Below are positions 51,452 to 60,210 of a stretch of DNA of 64,000 bases, one piece after another (within the stretch, counting starts at the first letter, position 1; each line of letters opens with the position of its first letter). Both the position numbers and the translations under genes were made by a program. Source of the stretch: Siderastrea radians (Eukaryota > Cnidaria > Anthozoa > Scleractinia > Rhizangiidae). Location: positions 990,694 through 1,054,693 of the forward strand of contig OZ024891.1 in assembly GCA_964017195.1 (NCBI GenBank). Direction: 5' to 3'. The notes below the pieces were generated by a model. That model was not told the DNA's origin. It saw only the letters and a list, made by a program, of their open reading frames with translations, and did not search any database.

Positions 51452-51514
51452 ACACCATGGTAGAGGTCAAAGGTCAAGTTGGGTTAGGGTTAAGGGTTTG
51501 AGGATGCAACCGGC

Positions 51515-52310
51515 GTGTTAAGCTTTCTCTGTTTTCAAAAAGCCGCTCGCTTTCTTCTCGGAGAAAATGCGAGTTGTCATCTCGTTTGTCTCACCGCGTT
51601 ACAGTCAGCACATCGTTGGACTGTGGAAAAAAGAAATACAGAGAGTGAGTAAAAATAAATCAAATAGTCTTTCGGGTAGAAAATGATTTTTTCACAACAA
51701 CGCGGGGAATGGGAAAACATTGCGTGCTAAACAGAACCGCGATGGTTCGCTTAAAAAATATTTTTAGCCGGCAGCAAAAAAAAACAACACTTACCTCGTG
51801 TTAAGCTTTCGCTGTTTTCAAAGAGCCGCTCGCTTTCTTCTCGGAGAAAATGCGAGTTGTCATCTCGTTTGTCTCACCGCGTTACAGTCAGCACATCGTT
51901 GGACTGTGGAAAAAAGAAATACAGAGAGTGAGTAAAAATAAATCAAATAGTCTTTCGGGTAGAAAATGATTTTTTCACAACAACGCGGGGAATGGGAAAA
52001 CATTGCGTGCTAAACAGAACCGCGATGGTTCGCTTAAAAAATATTTTTAGCCGGCAGCAAAAAAAAACAACACTTACCTCGTGTTAAGCTTTCGCTGTTT
52101 TCAAAGAGCCGCTCGCTTTCTTCTCGGAGAAAATGCGAGTTGTCATCTCGTTTGTCTCACCGCGTTACAGTCAGCACATCGTTGGACTGTGGAAAAAAGA
52201 AATACAGAGAGTGAGTAAAAATAAATCAAATAGTCTTTCGGGTAGAAAATGATTTTAGCCGGCAGCGACACACAACACTTACCTCGTGTTAAGCTTTCGC
52301 TGTTTTCAAA
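51515..52310. repeat. 283-bp tandem repeat, three copies plus a partial
   Basis: Copies start at 51515, 51798 and 52081 (period 283). The third lacks 78 bp, and a partial fourth starts at 52286. Copies are almost identical, so the array is young. On the minus strand each junction carries CGAG|GTAAGT, a good 5' splice-site match. Confidence 0.9.
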
Positions 52311-53166
52311 ACATCCATTCGGCGGCTTTTACAGATAAAAATCTCCCACATTTTTCGCTGAAATCTTAGCTGTCATCGTTTTGTTTGTAAAGCCGAGGGT
52401 TGCTGGGGTAAAGCGATGAATAAATCTGTGAAAAAACTGTCGTAAATCTCCCTGACCTTCCTCCATCTTGAAAAAAGTGAGAATTTGGGCGTAATTTTGC
52501 TGCTTATATAGCTAAACAGTATGACCTTATTTGGTTAGGATTGGTTGTTATTGGTCGGTCCCAGTCAGGCCATGGTCAAGGTCCAAGGCCATGGTCAAGG
52601 TCCAAGGCCATGGTCAAATTCGAATCAGAAGCAGAGTTCATGTCTACGTGGGCGGCAGCGGCGGCGGGCAGCGGCGGGCAGCGGGTCGCGCGCGCGCGGG
52701 GATCGCGCGCTTGGCGCGCGCTGTGGGGGAAACCAAGATTTTTTTTAGTGTGAGTTCGAATCCCGGTCGGGGTGGAAAAAAAGTTTTTTTTGAAAAAAGC
52801 ATGGAAATTTTTTTTTCGGGTCGAAGCGAGTAGGAGACAATGGATTGAAGAGTGTTTCTTGGGGATTTGGCTGGGAGGTTTTTTTGGGTTAGAAGCGATC
52901 GATCGAGTTCGGCTCGGTTTGAAAAACAAAAATCCCTTTTTTAAAAAACAAAACAAAAGATAGTTGATTGGTTTTACTTGGATGACACAGGTTTTTTATT
53001 CATGTCAAGGTAGCCTGTGGACTCTGTCATGATCATTCTTTTCTTCCCCTGGAGTTATGTGTTGTTGTGAAGGAAACAAATGATCACCAAGCTGTCAACA
53101 GATTGCTTGCTTGCTTCACGTTTCGGTAATATCGTCCCACCAGTTCTAGTGCTGATAAAGATGGTT
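52311..53166. other. Non-coding stretch with short repeats
   Basis: It holds an 18-bp tandem repeat ('ccatggtcaaggtccaagg', 52567-52617), a G/C-rich CpG stretch (52650-52730) and a lone B-box-like 'gagttcgaatcccgg' at 52752. I see no gene. Confidence 0.5.
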
Positions 53167-53682
53167 TCAAGCTTGAGACTGGATCCATTGGTAAAACAAA
53201 TAGGTTTCTTGTTTGGGACAATGGTGGGTGGGTTTCGCGTGACGACCGCAGGTTAATCCTACATCAAACCCCATGGCGATGAGTTTCTCGACTTTAGGAC
53301 ATCCAAAGTCTTCCAAGTTAACGCAAGGAATCTGTAGCTCGTTTAGTAGATTCTTTTCCAAATATCCTCCCTTGTAAGCTACCATGTATTGGTGTTGCGT
53401 TCTGGAACGATGATAGGCTGACTCGATCATGGTTTTGACCAGATGTTGAGATAAGGCTTTTTCTTGCTTGCTCGATTCAAAGCGTAAGCCGTGAATATGA
53501 TGGTAGACATAGTTGACCGTTTTACGATCTCGCTTTTCCAACGAGAGGTAAGGCAACTTGTTTTCCAAGAACCAGCTGAAACTCCCGTGCTGTAAACTGT
53601 AAACACCCATTTCCCTTACAATAAACGGTTGATGGTTCACTTGATACCCATCCAAATCGACAATCATACAGATTTGTTCCAT
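53167..53682 (-). CDS. Putative DEDD/RNase H-fold nuclease-like protein
   Basis: The 171-residue product starts with 'CMIVDLDGYQVNHQPFIVREMGVYSL', quoted as VDLDGY followed by FIVREMG. A strand with two acids and a later (K/R)E is the arrangement of DEDD-type exonuclease folds and of 'D-x-E-G ... K-E' proteins seen in many invertebrate transposons. The C-terminus has a 'CGRHAKPTHHCPKQETYLFYQWI' type Cys/His end. Catalytic identity is uncertain. It is absent from Polinton 1. Confidence 0.45.
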   Translation of the reverse strand: MEQICMIVDLDGYQVNHQPFIVREMGVYSLQHGSFSWFLENKLPYLSLEKRDRKTVNYVYHHIHGLRFESSKQEKALSQHLVKTMIESAYHRSRTQHQYMVAYKGGYLEKNLLNELQIPCVNLEDFGCPKVEKLIAMGFDVGLTCGRHAKPTHHCPKQETYLFYQWIQSQA

Positions 53683-53891
53683 GTTGTCTTCTGTTTAAAA
53701 TAGAATGGATTTGGTTTAACTGTCACACCTTAAATAGGTACAGACTTGCCCCATGACGTCATAACCGTCTTTGTCGGTAGATTGCTTGTCGGAACATGTC
53801 GAAACATACCCGTTGACGTCACAATCCACACCTACCTTGTTTTGTATATAGAAATTTTATTGCGCGCTTTTTCTAAAGGGAACGATCAAAG

Positions 53892-54110
53892 ATGGCCGGT
53901 TGTTTTCTCTATCTCTCGTCAAGTTTTAAGGATTGGTTTCTTTACAAGACACACTTGTACCTGTGTAAGCAGTTGTATGAACCTACTGACTTACCGGAAC
54001 CGACAGACGATCCTTTACAGGCGATTGAACTCTGTCAAGGGAATATCGGGCGTTGGATCGTGTTTATGGTCTGGTTGGAAACCTGTCCGAGCGCGTTTCC
54101 TTGTTTTTAA
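53892..54110 (+). CDS. Small Trp-rich protein, Polinton 2 copy
   Basis: The 72-residue homologue of 12524-12883 shares Cys/Leu-rich helices and 'GRWIVFMVWLETCPSAF'. It is shorter at its C-terminus. It lies directly upstream of penton-like gene A here, but before the integrase in Polinton 1. Confidence 0.5.
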   Translation: MAGCFLYLSSSFKDWFLYKTHLYLCKQLYEPTDLPEPTDDPLQAIELCQGNIGRWIVFMVWLETCPSAFPCF

Positions 54111-54189
54111 GGAGCCTTGGGAGGTCAAGGTCCTTACATAGGTATAAAAAAGGCAACCATGGGCTATTTTGTTGTCAGAAAAAACATCA

Positions 54190-55240
54190 TGAGTTTCTAC
54201 ATCACCCTCATCAGTGATCAAGCGCAAGGCACGGGGCAAAAATTTACCGCCAGACTTCCCCATTCACACTATCTGGTGGAAGATGATTGGGAAGCGGCCC
54301 TGGTTCATATCTCACACCCTGGTTTTAATCAACAATTGGAACATCAAACCAAGCAGAATTGGACTCAAGAAGATAGTCAAAACATTGGATGAAAATAGAT
54401 ATCAAATACATGCCAAGACGTGCCGATGGAGCGGCTCCGCTTCAAGTCACCAAACAAATCCATTTACCGCCAGGGTATTACCACAATTTGAAAGAAGCAT
54501 GGATTGCCATCGCGTACGAAATGGAAAAACAACACATGGAAGTCATGATGGATATAGCCAAAATGGACGTGGACGATCAAGCTAAACGACAACAACTAGC
54601 CACTCTCAACCTGGCTCAACCCTACGTGAAAATCACCAATACCGGCGTCGCCCCCGAATTAGATTCCCTGTATGTACTCATTCCAGCCAACATGCAATTT
54701 GAAATGGAATGGAAATTCGCTCAACTGATGGGACTTGTGAAAGATGGAACGCCAAGTGAACGCATCGTCCAAGAAAAGAATTATCTGGTGAAACATATCG
54801 TGGATTACGACGATCGACACAAATGGGAACCAACCGTCGGTCCTCCAGACAAATATCCACCGCATGGCATCGTCTCTGTCAGTTTTACTCACCCCGATTT
54901 CGATTATTACTTCTTCTTGGGTCCGAATCTCAGTCGGCAGCCATTTCCCACCACGCAAACTGTCAAACCACAACAAGGACAACAACAACTCATGATCTAT
55001 ACGGATCTCGTCGCACAGAGCATTGTCGGAAATCAACAAAAAGGTTTTTTACGTACCTTGGATGCCGGCAATACCGATCATCAATTTGATACCACTCAAC
55101 GGATGTTTTTTCCTCTTGGTAAAACCATCTTTGACAGCATTGCCATTGACATTCAAACAGCCAATGGGCAGCCTGCTCCCTTCAAACAAGGCAGCACCAT
55201 CATCACCCTTCAACTCTCCAGAAAAAGTCAACGGACATAA
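54190..55240 (+). pseudogene. Penton-like minor capsid protein A, Polinton 2 copy, 1-nt frameshift
   Basis: The start 'MSFYITLISD' is at 54190 after a TATA box at 54143. The frame ends at TGA near 54390 because one A is missing in the run at about 54379-54383 compared with 7790-7795 of Polinton 1. The rest is open from 54389 to 55240 with the family strands ('LMIYTDLVAQSIVGN', 'GSTIITLQLS'). The site where Polinton 1 has the LINE is uninterrupted here (around 54350-54360). Confidence 0.85.
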
Positions 55241-55245
55241 AAACA

Positions 55246-55405
55246 GGACGTGGTTGTTTTTTTATAGAGAACAAAGGTCCCGGGGGAGGAGGGAATGGAC
55301 CAATCACCTATCAGGGACATGGGGTCCCCCCTCCTGGGGGACCCCCTCCCCCCTCTCTGAGTCCCATCAGGCCTAGCGGGGAACGACGAGAAACCATAAA
55401 AACAG
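55246..55405. promoter_or_regulatory. Bidirectional G/C-rich promoter, copy 3
   Basis: It shares 'ggacgt(t)ggtt...tttttatagaga', 'gagggaatggaccaat', G/C inverted runs and 'cccatcaggc' with 9640-9800. A plus-strand ATAAAAACAG lies at about 55396. The leftward TATA now points into the 3' end of a plus-strand gene, so its original partner gene is gone. Confidence 0.6.
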
Positions 55406-55433
55406 AGCGAGCGCTGGGCTGGGGCATCTTATT

Positions 55434-55665
55434 ATGACCACGAGAAATTATTGAAAGAGTTTGAAACATTCGAAGACGATTTAGAGGTGGAGCAAATTTT
55501 GAAGAAGGTGAAAGCAGAACGTGTCCAAGACAAGAGTCTTGCTGAACAATTAGAGAAGAGAGAGCAGCGGGGAGGTGTGTGACTTTTTAAAGCACATGTC
55601 CCCTGACAAATGGGAACAATTGAGATGTGGACGATCCGTTTGATTTGGATGATTTTGTTTCTTGA
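55434..55665 (+). pseudogene. Remnant of the Arg-repeat/acidic gene
   Basis: The head ('EKLLKEFETFEDDLEVEQIL') and the last residues (FDLDDFVS, stop at 55663-55665) match the ends of the Polinton 1 gene at 24427-23269. The Arg repeats and acidic centre are deleted and the start is shifted by one base. It is clearly dead. Confidence 0.75.
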
Positions 55666-55757
55666 ACAAAAAAAAGACAGGTGCAGACATTTTCATTTTG
55701 TTTTATTTTCTCCCAAAAGAACACAACATGGGCTGTAACACGAGGTGATTAAAACAA

Positions 55758-56132
55758 TTACAATTTTAAACGTTTCTTGGCTTGCATGATTTTTTTGACC
55801 ACGCGTTCCGTCTTGGTTTTCTTGCCGGGTAACCGATCAATGGCTTGGATCATCTTGGTATCGGCTTTCCATTTATCTTGCAAATTCTTGGCACGGCTGT
55901 AATCAATGTCGTGTTGTTTAGCAATCTGGTCCAAGCGATTGATCCCGGGATCCCCTCGTTTCAGACGTTTGGCTAAATGTGTCCCGGGTCCCATGTACTG
56001 ATAACCAGGCCAATGAAATTCTTTGCCGGTTTTAGCGATCCATTTTTGTACATCCACTGCCCCACCGGATTGGCGGCGTTTCCGTTTGATACCCCTTCTC
56101 CTCTGGGAGGTCCGTTTTCTCTTGGTGGTCAT
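55758..56132 (-). CDS. Phospholipase A2-domain virion protein, Polinton 2
   Basis: The 124-residue homologue of 22778-23134 has the same calcium loop, His-Asp catalytic pair and basic tail. The Arg-rich head ends RRQSGGAVDV, so the GG junction is kept although the preceding Arg is Ser here. It is intact. Confidence 0.85.
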   Translation of the reverse strand: MTTKRKRTSQRRRGIKRKRRQSGGAVDVQKWIAKTGKEFHWPGYQYMGPGTHLAKRLKRGDPGINRLDQIAKQHDIDYSRAKNLQDKWKADTKMIQAIDRLPGKKTKTERVVKKIMQAKKRLKL

Positions 56133-56135
56133 CTT

Positions 56136-56772
56136 TTAGTCAGTGTCGTAATCCAACCGACGTCGTAACTTTTTGCCTCGGTGCCAATCTTCCCAACCGG
56201 GTAAGGGTTTTAATTGTTGTACTTCACGCGCGGGTCCTTTGCCTTTGCCTTTGCCTTTGCCCCAAGGACTCTCGGCTATTTGTTTTTCCAAGGTCTTGCG
56301 CTGTTCTCGAATGGCTTCTAAACGACGACTGAGATCGTCTCCTCGACTGGTGGAAGGGGCCTCTTTCTTGAGAATGGGAATTTTACTGGTGGTGGCCGCT
56401 CCTTTCCCTTTCTTGGTTGCAGGGGTAATGGGAGGTTTGGGAGTCGACGGGCTGCCTTTTATCATGCGCTTCAACCATTGTTCCACGGGTCCCGTTACCA
56501 AATCCCCGGCCTGGCGGGCCACCCGGCGCACCTACACCCACGCCTCCAGGAAATTGACGGATCCGTTTGGTTAACTTGGTTAATTCTCGACTCAATGGTT
56601 TGGTTTGGGCATTGACGAGGGCGGGTGGGAGTTGTGGGTCAGCTAACAACACATGTTTTTTGGCAGCTAACGTGGCGGCTTTGTTCAACAAGGCATTTTC
56701 GGTGAGTTCCCCTTTGTAATATTGAATGAGTTGTTCCAAATCCTGGTGGGGAATTATGTACACTTCCTCCAT
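56136..56772 (-). pseudogene. Conserved Polinton core-type protein, 20-nt deletion
   Basis: Start 'MEEVYIIPHQDLEQLIQYY' is at 56772. Compared with 22146-22775, 20 nt that encode the acidic run are missing near 56507, which shifts the frame. The tail ('DLVTGPVEQWLKRMIKG' to a GKGKGKG repeat and a basic end) continues in another frame to 56136. Confidence 0.85.
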
Positions 56773-56999
56773 CTTAGGTTACACGCCGGGCAAAGTTCCC
56801 CGTCTTCCTGGTCACGACAACGCTCACAAAGAGCAGAGTTCAAGATGTGCAGGTACTCTTGATACAACTGGTCATATTTATGCTGCCAATAATGACAATT
56901 GTCTTTCCATTTCTCTGTTTCTCGATTGGCCTCTTGTAACAGACGTACCCACGTGGGGAGTGTTAACGGGTCGGTCGAGCACATTGACATAACACGTGG
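56754..56999 (-). CDS. Coiled-coil CxxC-CxxC protein, Polinton 2
   Basis: The homologue of 21934-22164 starts near 56990 (MSMCS). It has 'LLQEANRETEKWKDNCHYW' and C-x2-C-x7-C-x2-C ('CERCRDQEDGELCPAC'). It appears intact. Confidence 0.6.
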   Translation of the reverse strand, partial: PRVMSMCSTDPLTLPTWVRLLQEANRETEKWKDNCHYWQHKYDQLYQEYLHILNSALCERCRDQEDGELCPACNLRWRKCT

Positions 57000-57289
57000 T
57001 GAAGCCCTTGAAATAACCCACGTCCTTTTTGTTGGACCAACCACGCACGACGCTTTTTCACCGAATGTTGACGACGTCCCAAGTCGCGTAGCACCTTTTT
57101 ATAGGGTCGAAGCTTGGCCAGGATGGGTGGGGTCACGGGAATCTTGTTTTTTAAGAAGTTCAAGGCCAGTTCGCTCACAGCATTGATTTGATCGGCATTG
57201 GCGTGTTGTAAAAGATCTTGACGTTTCAAGCGATTGGCTTCTTGTAACACCGACCGTAAAAACGGTAATTGACGTCGGAGTCGTTGCAT
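56963..57289 (-). CDS. Conserved Polinton basic protein, Polinton 2
   Basis: The 108-residue homologue of 21635-21952 has the same LRRQLPFLRS opening, 'NFLKNKIPVTPPILAKL' and Lys/Arg-rich end. It is intact. Confidence 0.65.
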   Translation of the reverse strand: MQRLRRQLPFLRSVLQEANRLKRQDLLQHANADQINAVSELALNFLKNKIPVTPPILAKLRPYKKVLRDLGRRQHSVKKRRAWLVQQKGRGLFQGLHHVLCQCARPTR

Positions 57290-57500
57290 CTTTTATCGGT
57301 GACGGCGACGATACCGGCGATACCGGCGATACCGGCGATACCGACGATACCGGCGACGATACGCGTTTTATACGTTTATCCGTTTCCATTGCCACGGCTT
57401 TCCCCAACCCTGCCATGGCTGGGACCAATACGTTCAAAAAAGAACCCCCTTTTTGACGTCGTCATTGTCGTCGTCGTCGTCGTCTCCTCAAGGATGCCAT
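57290..57500 (-). pseudogene. Second pX-like peptide, broken, with 9-bp repeat expansion
   Basis: The frame equivalent to 21459-21632 has a TGA within its Arg-rich head and then reads 'KGGSFLNVLVPAMAGLGKAVAMET'. The tail contains five to six copies of a CGGCGATAC-type 9-bp unit (57306-57362) that is not in Polinton 1. Confidence 0.5.
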
Positions 57501-57838
57501 GGGCGTGTGGGGTGGGGCAACAGACGTTGAAGAGCTTTGTTTTGTTTGATGGCATCCCGCGACTCTTTATAGCCTTGACGGGTGTTGCGTTTGAAATCTT
57601 GCCACCACCCACTTCCTTTTTGAGGTCGTTGTCGGTAATACTGTACATTGTCGGTGACGCCTTTCAAGGCTTGAGCGCCTAATTTGCCTAAAGCGAGGCC
57701 AAACCCAGGCGCTGGACCCGATAGAACCATACTCAGGCCATGGACTATTTTATCCACCAAACAGGGTTTGCGACGCATTAATGCCCCTCCTCTTTGACGT
57801 CGTTTTCTTTGGGTGGTTCTTTTTCGTCGGACGGCCAT
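57488..57838 (-). CDS. Arg-rich protein with RQRGGA junction (116 aa)
   Basis: The product has an Arg/Lys head ('RRKRTTQRKRRQRGGALM'), an Ala/Gly/Leu-rich middle ('GLSMVLSGPAPGFGLALGKL') and a tail 'WWQDFKRNTRQGYKESRDAI' shared with 21297-21470. The middle segment resembles pVI-type amphipathic regions; that is inference. It is intact here and shortened in Polinton 1. Confidence 0.65.
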   Translation of the reverse strand: MAVRRKRTTQRKRRQRGGALMRRKPCLVDKIVHGLSMVLSGPAPGFGLALGKLGAQALKGVTDNVQYYRQRPQKGSGWWQDFKRNTRQGYKESRDAIKQNKALQRLLPHPTRPWHP

Positions 57839-58539
57839 GGTTCTAGGAGTGTGGGACTTGAGGGGGGCGGCTTTTTATCCTTTTCCGTCCAATAGCTTTT
57901 CGACATGAAGGGACGAGCACATCCATCCACGTAACATGGCGCTTCCACGGGCTGGTACACAAAACGACGATGGTAATCTTGCACACATCGTTTGGGTAAC
58001 GGAGGGGTGAAATCCACAATGGTATCATCCAACGTTTGCATCTTGATCAAAAACCTTTCCAGGTCCTCCAAGGGAACACCACGCACGTGGGTTTTCAATT
58101 CGGTCAAGGCTTTGGCATACGTGGTAAACGCAAACCGACTCATGGTCACTTTAAACCGGTATTGTTTAAAATCGTTCCATCCTTTGACCACCGTACCCAC
58201 GGCCGCCAAACACGCCACCAACGTACTGTTTTCCAAGAGGGGTCCGGCAATCATGCCCGCCGCCATCAGGAGTAAGGCCAAGCCATTGAACAAGGCGTTG
58301 ACAAACTTGAAATGATTCAGCATTTTCCGATAACACCACCACTGTTTGTGGTAAAAGGCATACAAGGAATCCATGCGTTGCAAAAGTTCCGGTTTGAATT
58401 TTTCACCGTGGCTTCTGGACAACGGTCCATTTAGCAAGGATACCACGGTTTTTTCTTTTTGGGAAGTCATGGTGGTGCCTACAGGTGAAACGGTTGCGTA
58501 AGCTTGCGAAGGACGTCGGGATGCATCATCAACTGCCAT
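57778..58539 (-). CDS. Membrane-associated virion protein with N-terminal remnant of the RGG gene
   Basis: The first 22 or so residues (MAVDDASRRPSQAYATVSPVG) correspond to the start of the Polinton 1 RGG protein, and the rest is the membrane protein of 20689-21372, with both hydrophobic segments. A deletion has joined them in frame, or the two-gene state in Polinton 1 is derived. The C-terminal part is shorter and more acidic. Confidence 0.65.
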   Translation of the reverse strand: MAVDDASRRPSQAYATVSPVGTTMTSQKEKTVVSLLNGPLSRSHGEKFKPELLQRMDSLYAFYHKQWWCYRKMLNHFKFVNALFNGLALLLMAAGMIAGPLLENSTLVACLAAVGTVVKGWNDFKQYRFKVTMSRFAFTTYAKALTELKTHVRGVPLEDLERFLIKMQTLDDTIVDFTPPLPKRCVQDYHRRFVYQPVEAPCYVDGCARPFMSKSYWTEKDKKPPPSSPTLLEPWPSDEKEPPKENDVKEEGH

Positions 58540-58871
58540 GCTCGATCTTCTAAGGTCCACACCAGTTCACGAAAATACGTTTCGTTGTAACGATCGATTA
58601 AACGGTCAATGGATTTGCCTCGTCGGTTTCGAACCAAATTATATACCTCTTGCATGGCCTGGTAATCCATGTCGTCCAAACGCATGCTATGAAAATAATC
58701 ACCAACAATTTTTTCCCAACAAATCCAAAACAACGAGGGAGGCAATCCCTGCAACCTTCTACTTGGTAATCGTCTACTTGGCATCTCCCAACAAATCCAA
58801 AACAATAGGGGAGGCAATCTTTTACTTGACATCCTGATCACTGCGACGTTTTTTGATACGTGCGCGTCCAT
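58479..58871 (-). CDS. Polinton 2-specific ORF with internal duplication
   Basis: The 130-residue frame overlaps the ATPase end and the next gene's start. It holds two copies of 'LPP(L/S)LFWICWE' and a helical part ('MQEVYNLVRNRRGKSIDRL'). It has no homologue in Polinton 1, where the RGG gene lies. It may be a genuine gene starting downstream of the duplication or a chance frame. Confidence 0.35.
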   Translation of the reverse strand: MDAHVSKNVAVIRMSSKRLPPLLFWICWEMPSRRLPSRRLQGLPPSLFWICWEKIVGDYFHSMRLDDMDYQAMQEVYNLVRNRRGKSIDRLIDRYNETYFRELVWTLEDRAWQLMMHPDVLRKLTQPFHL

Positions 58872-59497
58872 CCCTCGTCTTTTAAGACGTGGCTCAACAA
58901 GCGTTGTTGATCGTTGGAACTGGGATGTAAATCAAAGAGTAAATAACCGTAGGGACGAGAAGTGGTATCTTCATAGGCATCCAGAACCGAAGCCCATTGT
59001 TTAGGAAAACATTGCAACGATAAATTGCGTACACCTAATTGATCCCGAGGATTTTTGAAAGCCACAATGTAATGTGCATTCCTCGAGATGGTTTTGGCAT
59101 ATTTGCCATTAGGAAACATGTCTTGGCAGAGGTACAACACCGTCACATTTCGATGATGGGAATCTTTGGTGAATAAATCCAACACGCGTTTATCGTTGCC
59201 TCCTTCATCCATCAAATCGTCCAGCACGAGTAATCCACCTCCTTGGGTTTGGTACCATCGTGTTAAATCTTGACTCGAAGGGATCCCTTGATGAAGATGA
59301 ATGCCTTGTTTTTGAAAATCCCGGTATTTGTCTTGCCAAATGCCGTAACAATAATGCACTTGAGTCGGTGGGGTGTCAAACAAGTCCGAGTTCTCTAACA
59401 AGAGTTTTTCCGTAAACACGGTTTTGCCACATCCCGAGGGTCCCACCACCAAAATACTGGACGGGGTATGAAAACGAAACGGCTTCCCCGTTTGCAT
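58838..59497 (-). CDS. FtsK/A32-type packaging ATPase, Polinton 2
   Basis: The 219-residue homologue of 19086-19739 has an identical Walker A 'VVGPSGCGKT' and a Walker B 'LLVLDDLMD'. It is intact. Confidence 0.9.
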   Translation of the reverse strand: MQTGKPFRFHTPSSILVVGPSGCGKTVFTEKLLLENSDLFDTPPTQVHYCYGIWQDKYRDFQKQGIHLHQGIPSSQDLTRWYQTQGGGLLVLDDLMDEGGNDKRVLDLFTKDSHHRNVTVLYLCQDMFPNGKYAKTISRNAHYIVAFKNPRDQLGVRNLSLQCFPKQWASVLDAYEDTTSRPYGYLLFDLHPSSNDQQRLLSHVLKDEGWTRTYQKTSQ

Positions 59498-59536
59498 GAT
59501 GACAGTGAACCCATTAAAAAGAAAGGCACCTTTTTA

Positions 59537-59618
59537 TGGAGTCGGTGGGACTCGAACCCACGCACGACCTCCTATTTTTTTCGGGGATCCAAGGCTCTAC
59601 CGACTGAGCTACGACTCC
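59537..59618 (-). tRNA. tRNA-like RNA gene, Polinton 2
   Basis: It has the same acceptor stem, A-box and B-box as 18962-19046, and the same place between protease and ATPase. The anticodon region is 3 nt shorter and differs in C and A runs, so the region is variable while the stems are not. The T-run that follows is interrupted (tttctttt). Confidence 0.7.
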
Positions 59619-59668
59619 GTTTGGATAGGACACAACAAAAAACAACTGTTTTTTTTAACTCTTTTTAT

Positions 59669-60205
59669 TTAACAACATTGATGATACGGACTACAACAGA
59701 TTTGGTACCATCTCGGTTCTTGGCCTACAATTAATTGTTGAAGACGTTGACCAGCTTGATGGTCATTGCTTACATAATCATGATCAGAAAACTCATTTAA
59801 AAAGTCTTGCAAGGTACGTCCACGGGCTTTGGCTTTCAAGTACAACAAGGCATAATCGCCACAACTCTTGCTATAGATGGCTTGCAGGGACTTGCCATTG
59901 GTCACCACGTACTTCCAATGTTGGACAATCCATTCTCGCAACGGGGCGGCTTGCTCGTACGTTTCCAACGGCAAGGCATAACTGTCGAGGACTTCACACA
60001 CGTTCTGATCGGTCCATACCGCTAACCAATGTTGTCCCGGTTGATCGTGGGGGTCGGTGTTGACAATGTACCCTTGGGGTTGGGTCTTGACAGGACTCTT
60101 GGGTAAACGATCACAGGCCACCGTCCCGTAAAAGACAGGTTTCAATTCAGGGTCGTCGCGGGCTAAATAATCCAACTGCACATTATTCAAGGCCACTTGT
60201 TCCAT
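59669..60205 (-). CDS. Adenain-type protease, Polinton 2
   Basis: The 178-residue homologue of 18390-18929 has the His in 'GQHWLAVW' and the Cys in 'SKSCGDYALLYL'. It is intact. Confidence 0.85.
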   Translation of the reverse strand: MEQVALNNVQLDYLARDDPELKPVFYGTVACDRLPKSPVKTQPQGYIVNTDPHDQPGQHWLAVWTDQNVCEVLDSYALPLETYEQAAPLREWIVQHWKYVVTNGKSLQAIYSKSCGDYALLYLKAKARGRTLQDFLNEFSDHDYVSNDHQAGQRLQQLIVGQEPRWYQICCSPYHQCC

Positions 60206-60210
60206 CTTCT

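Noticed and set aside
51480..51500. TTAGGG telomere-like text
   Set aside because: Only about two units; no array.
52752..52766. Isolated tRNA B-box (gagttcgaatcccgg)
   Set aside because: There is no A-box or acceptor stem partner at a suitable distance; too little for a tRNA or SINE call.
52531..52956. ORFs across the CpG-rich stretch
   Set aside because: They arise from G/C- and T-rich repeats; no homology or start context.
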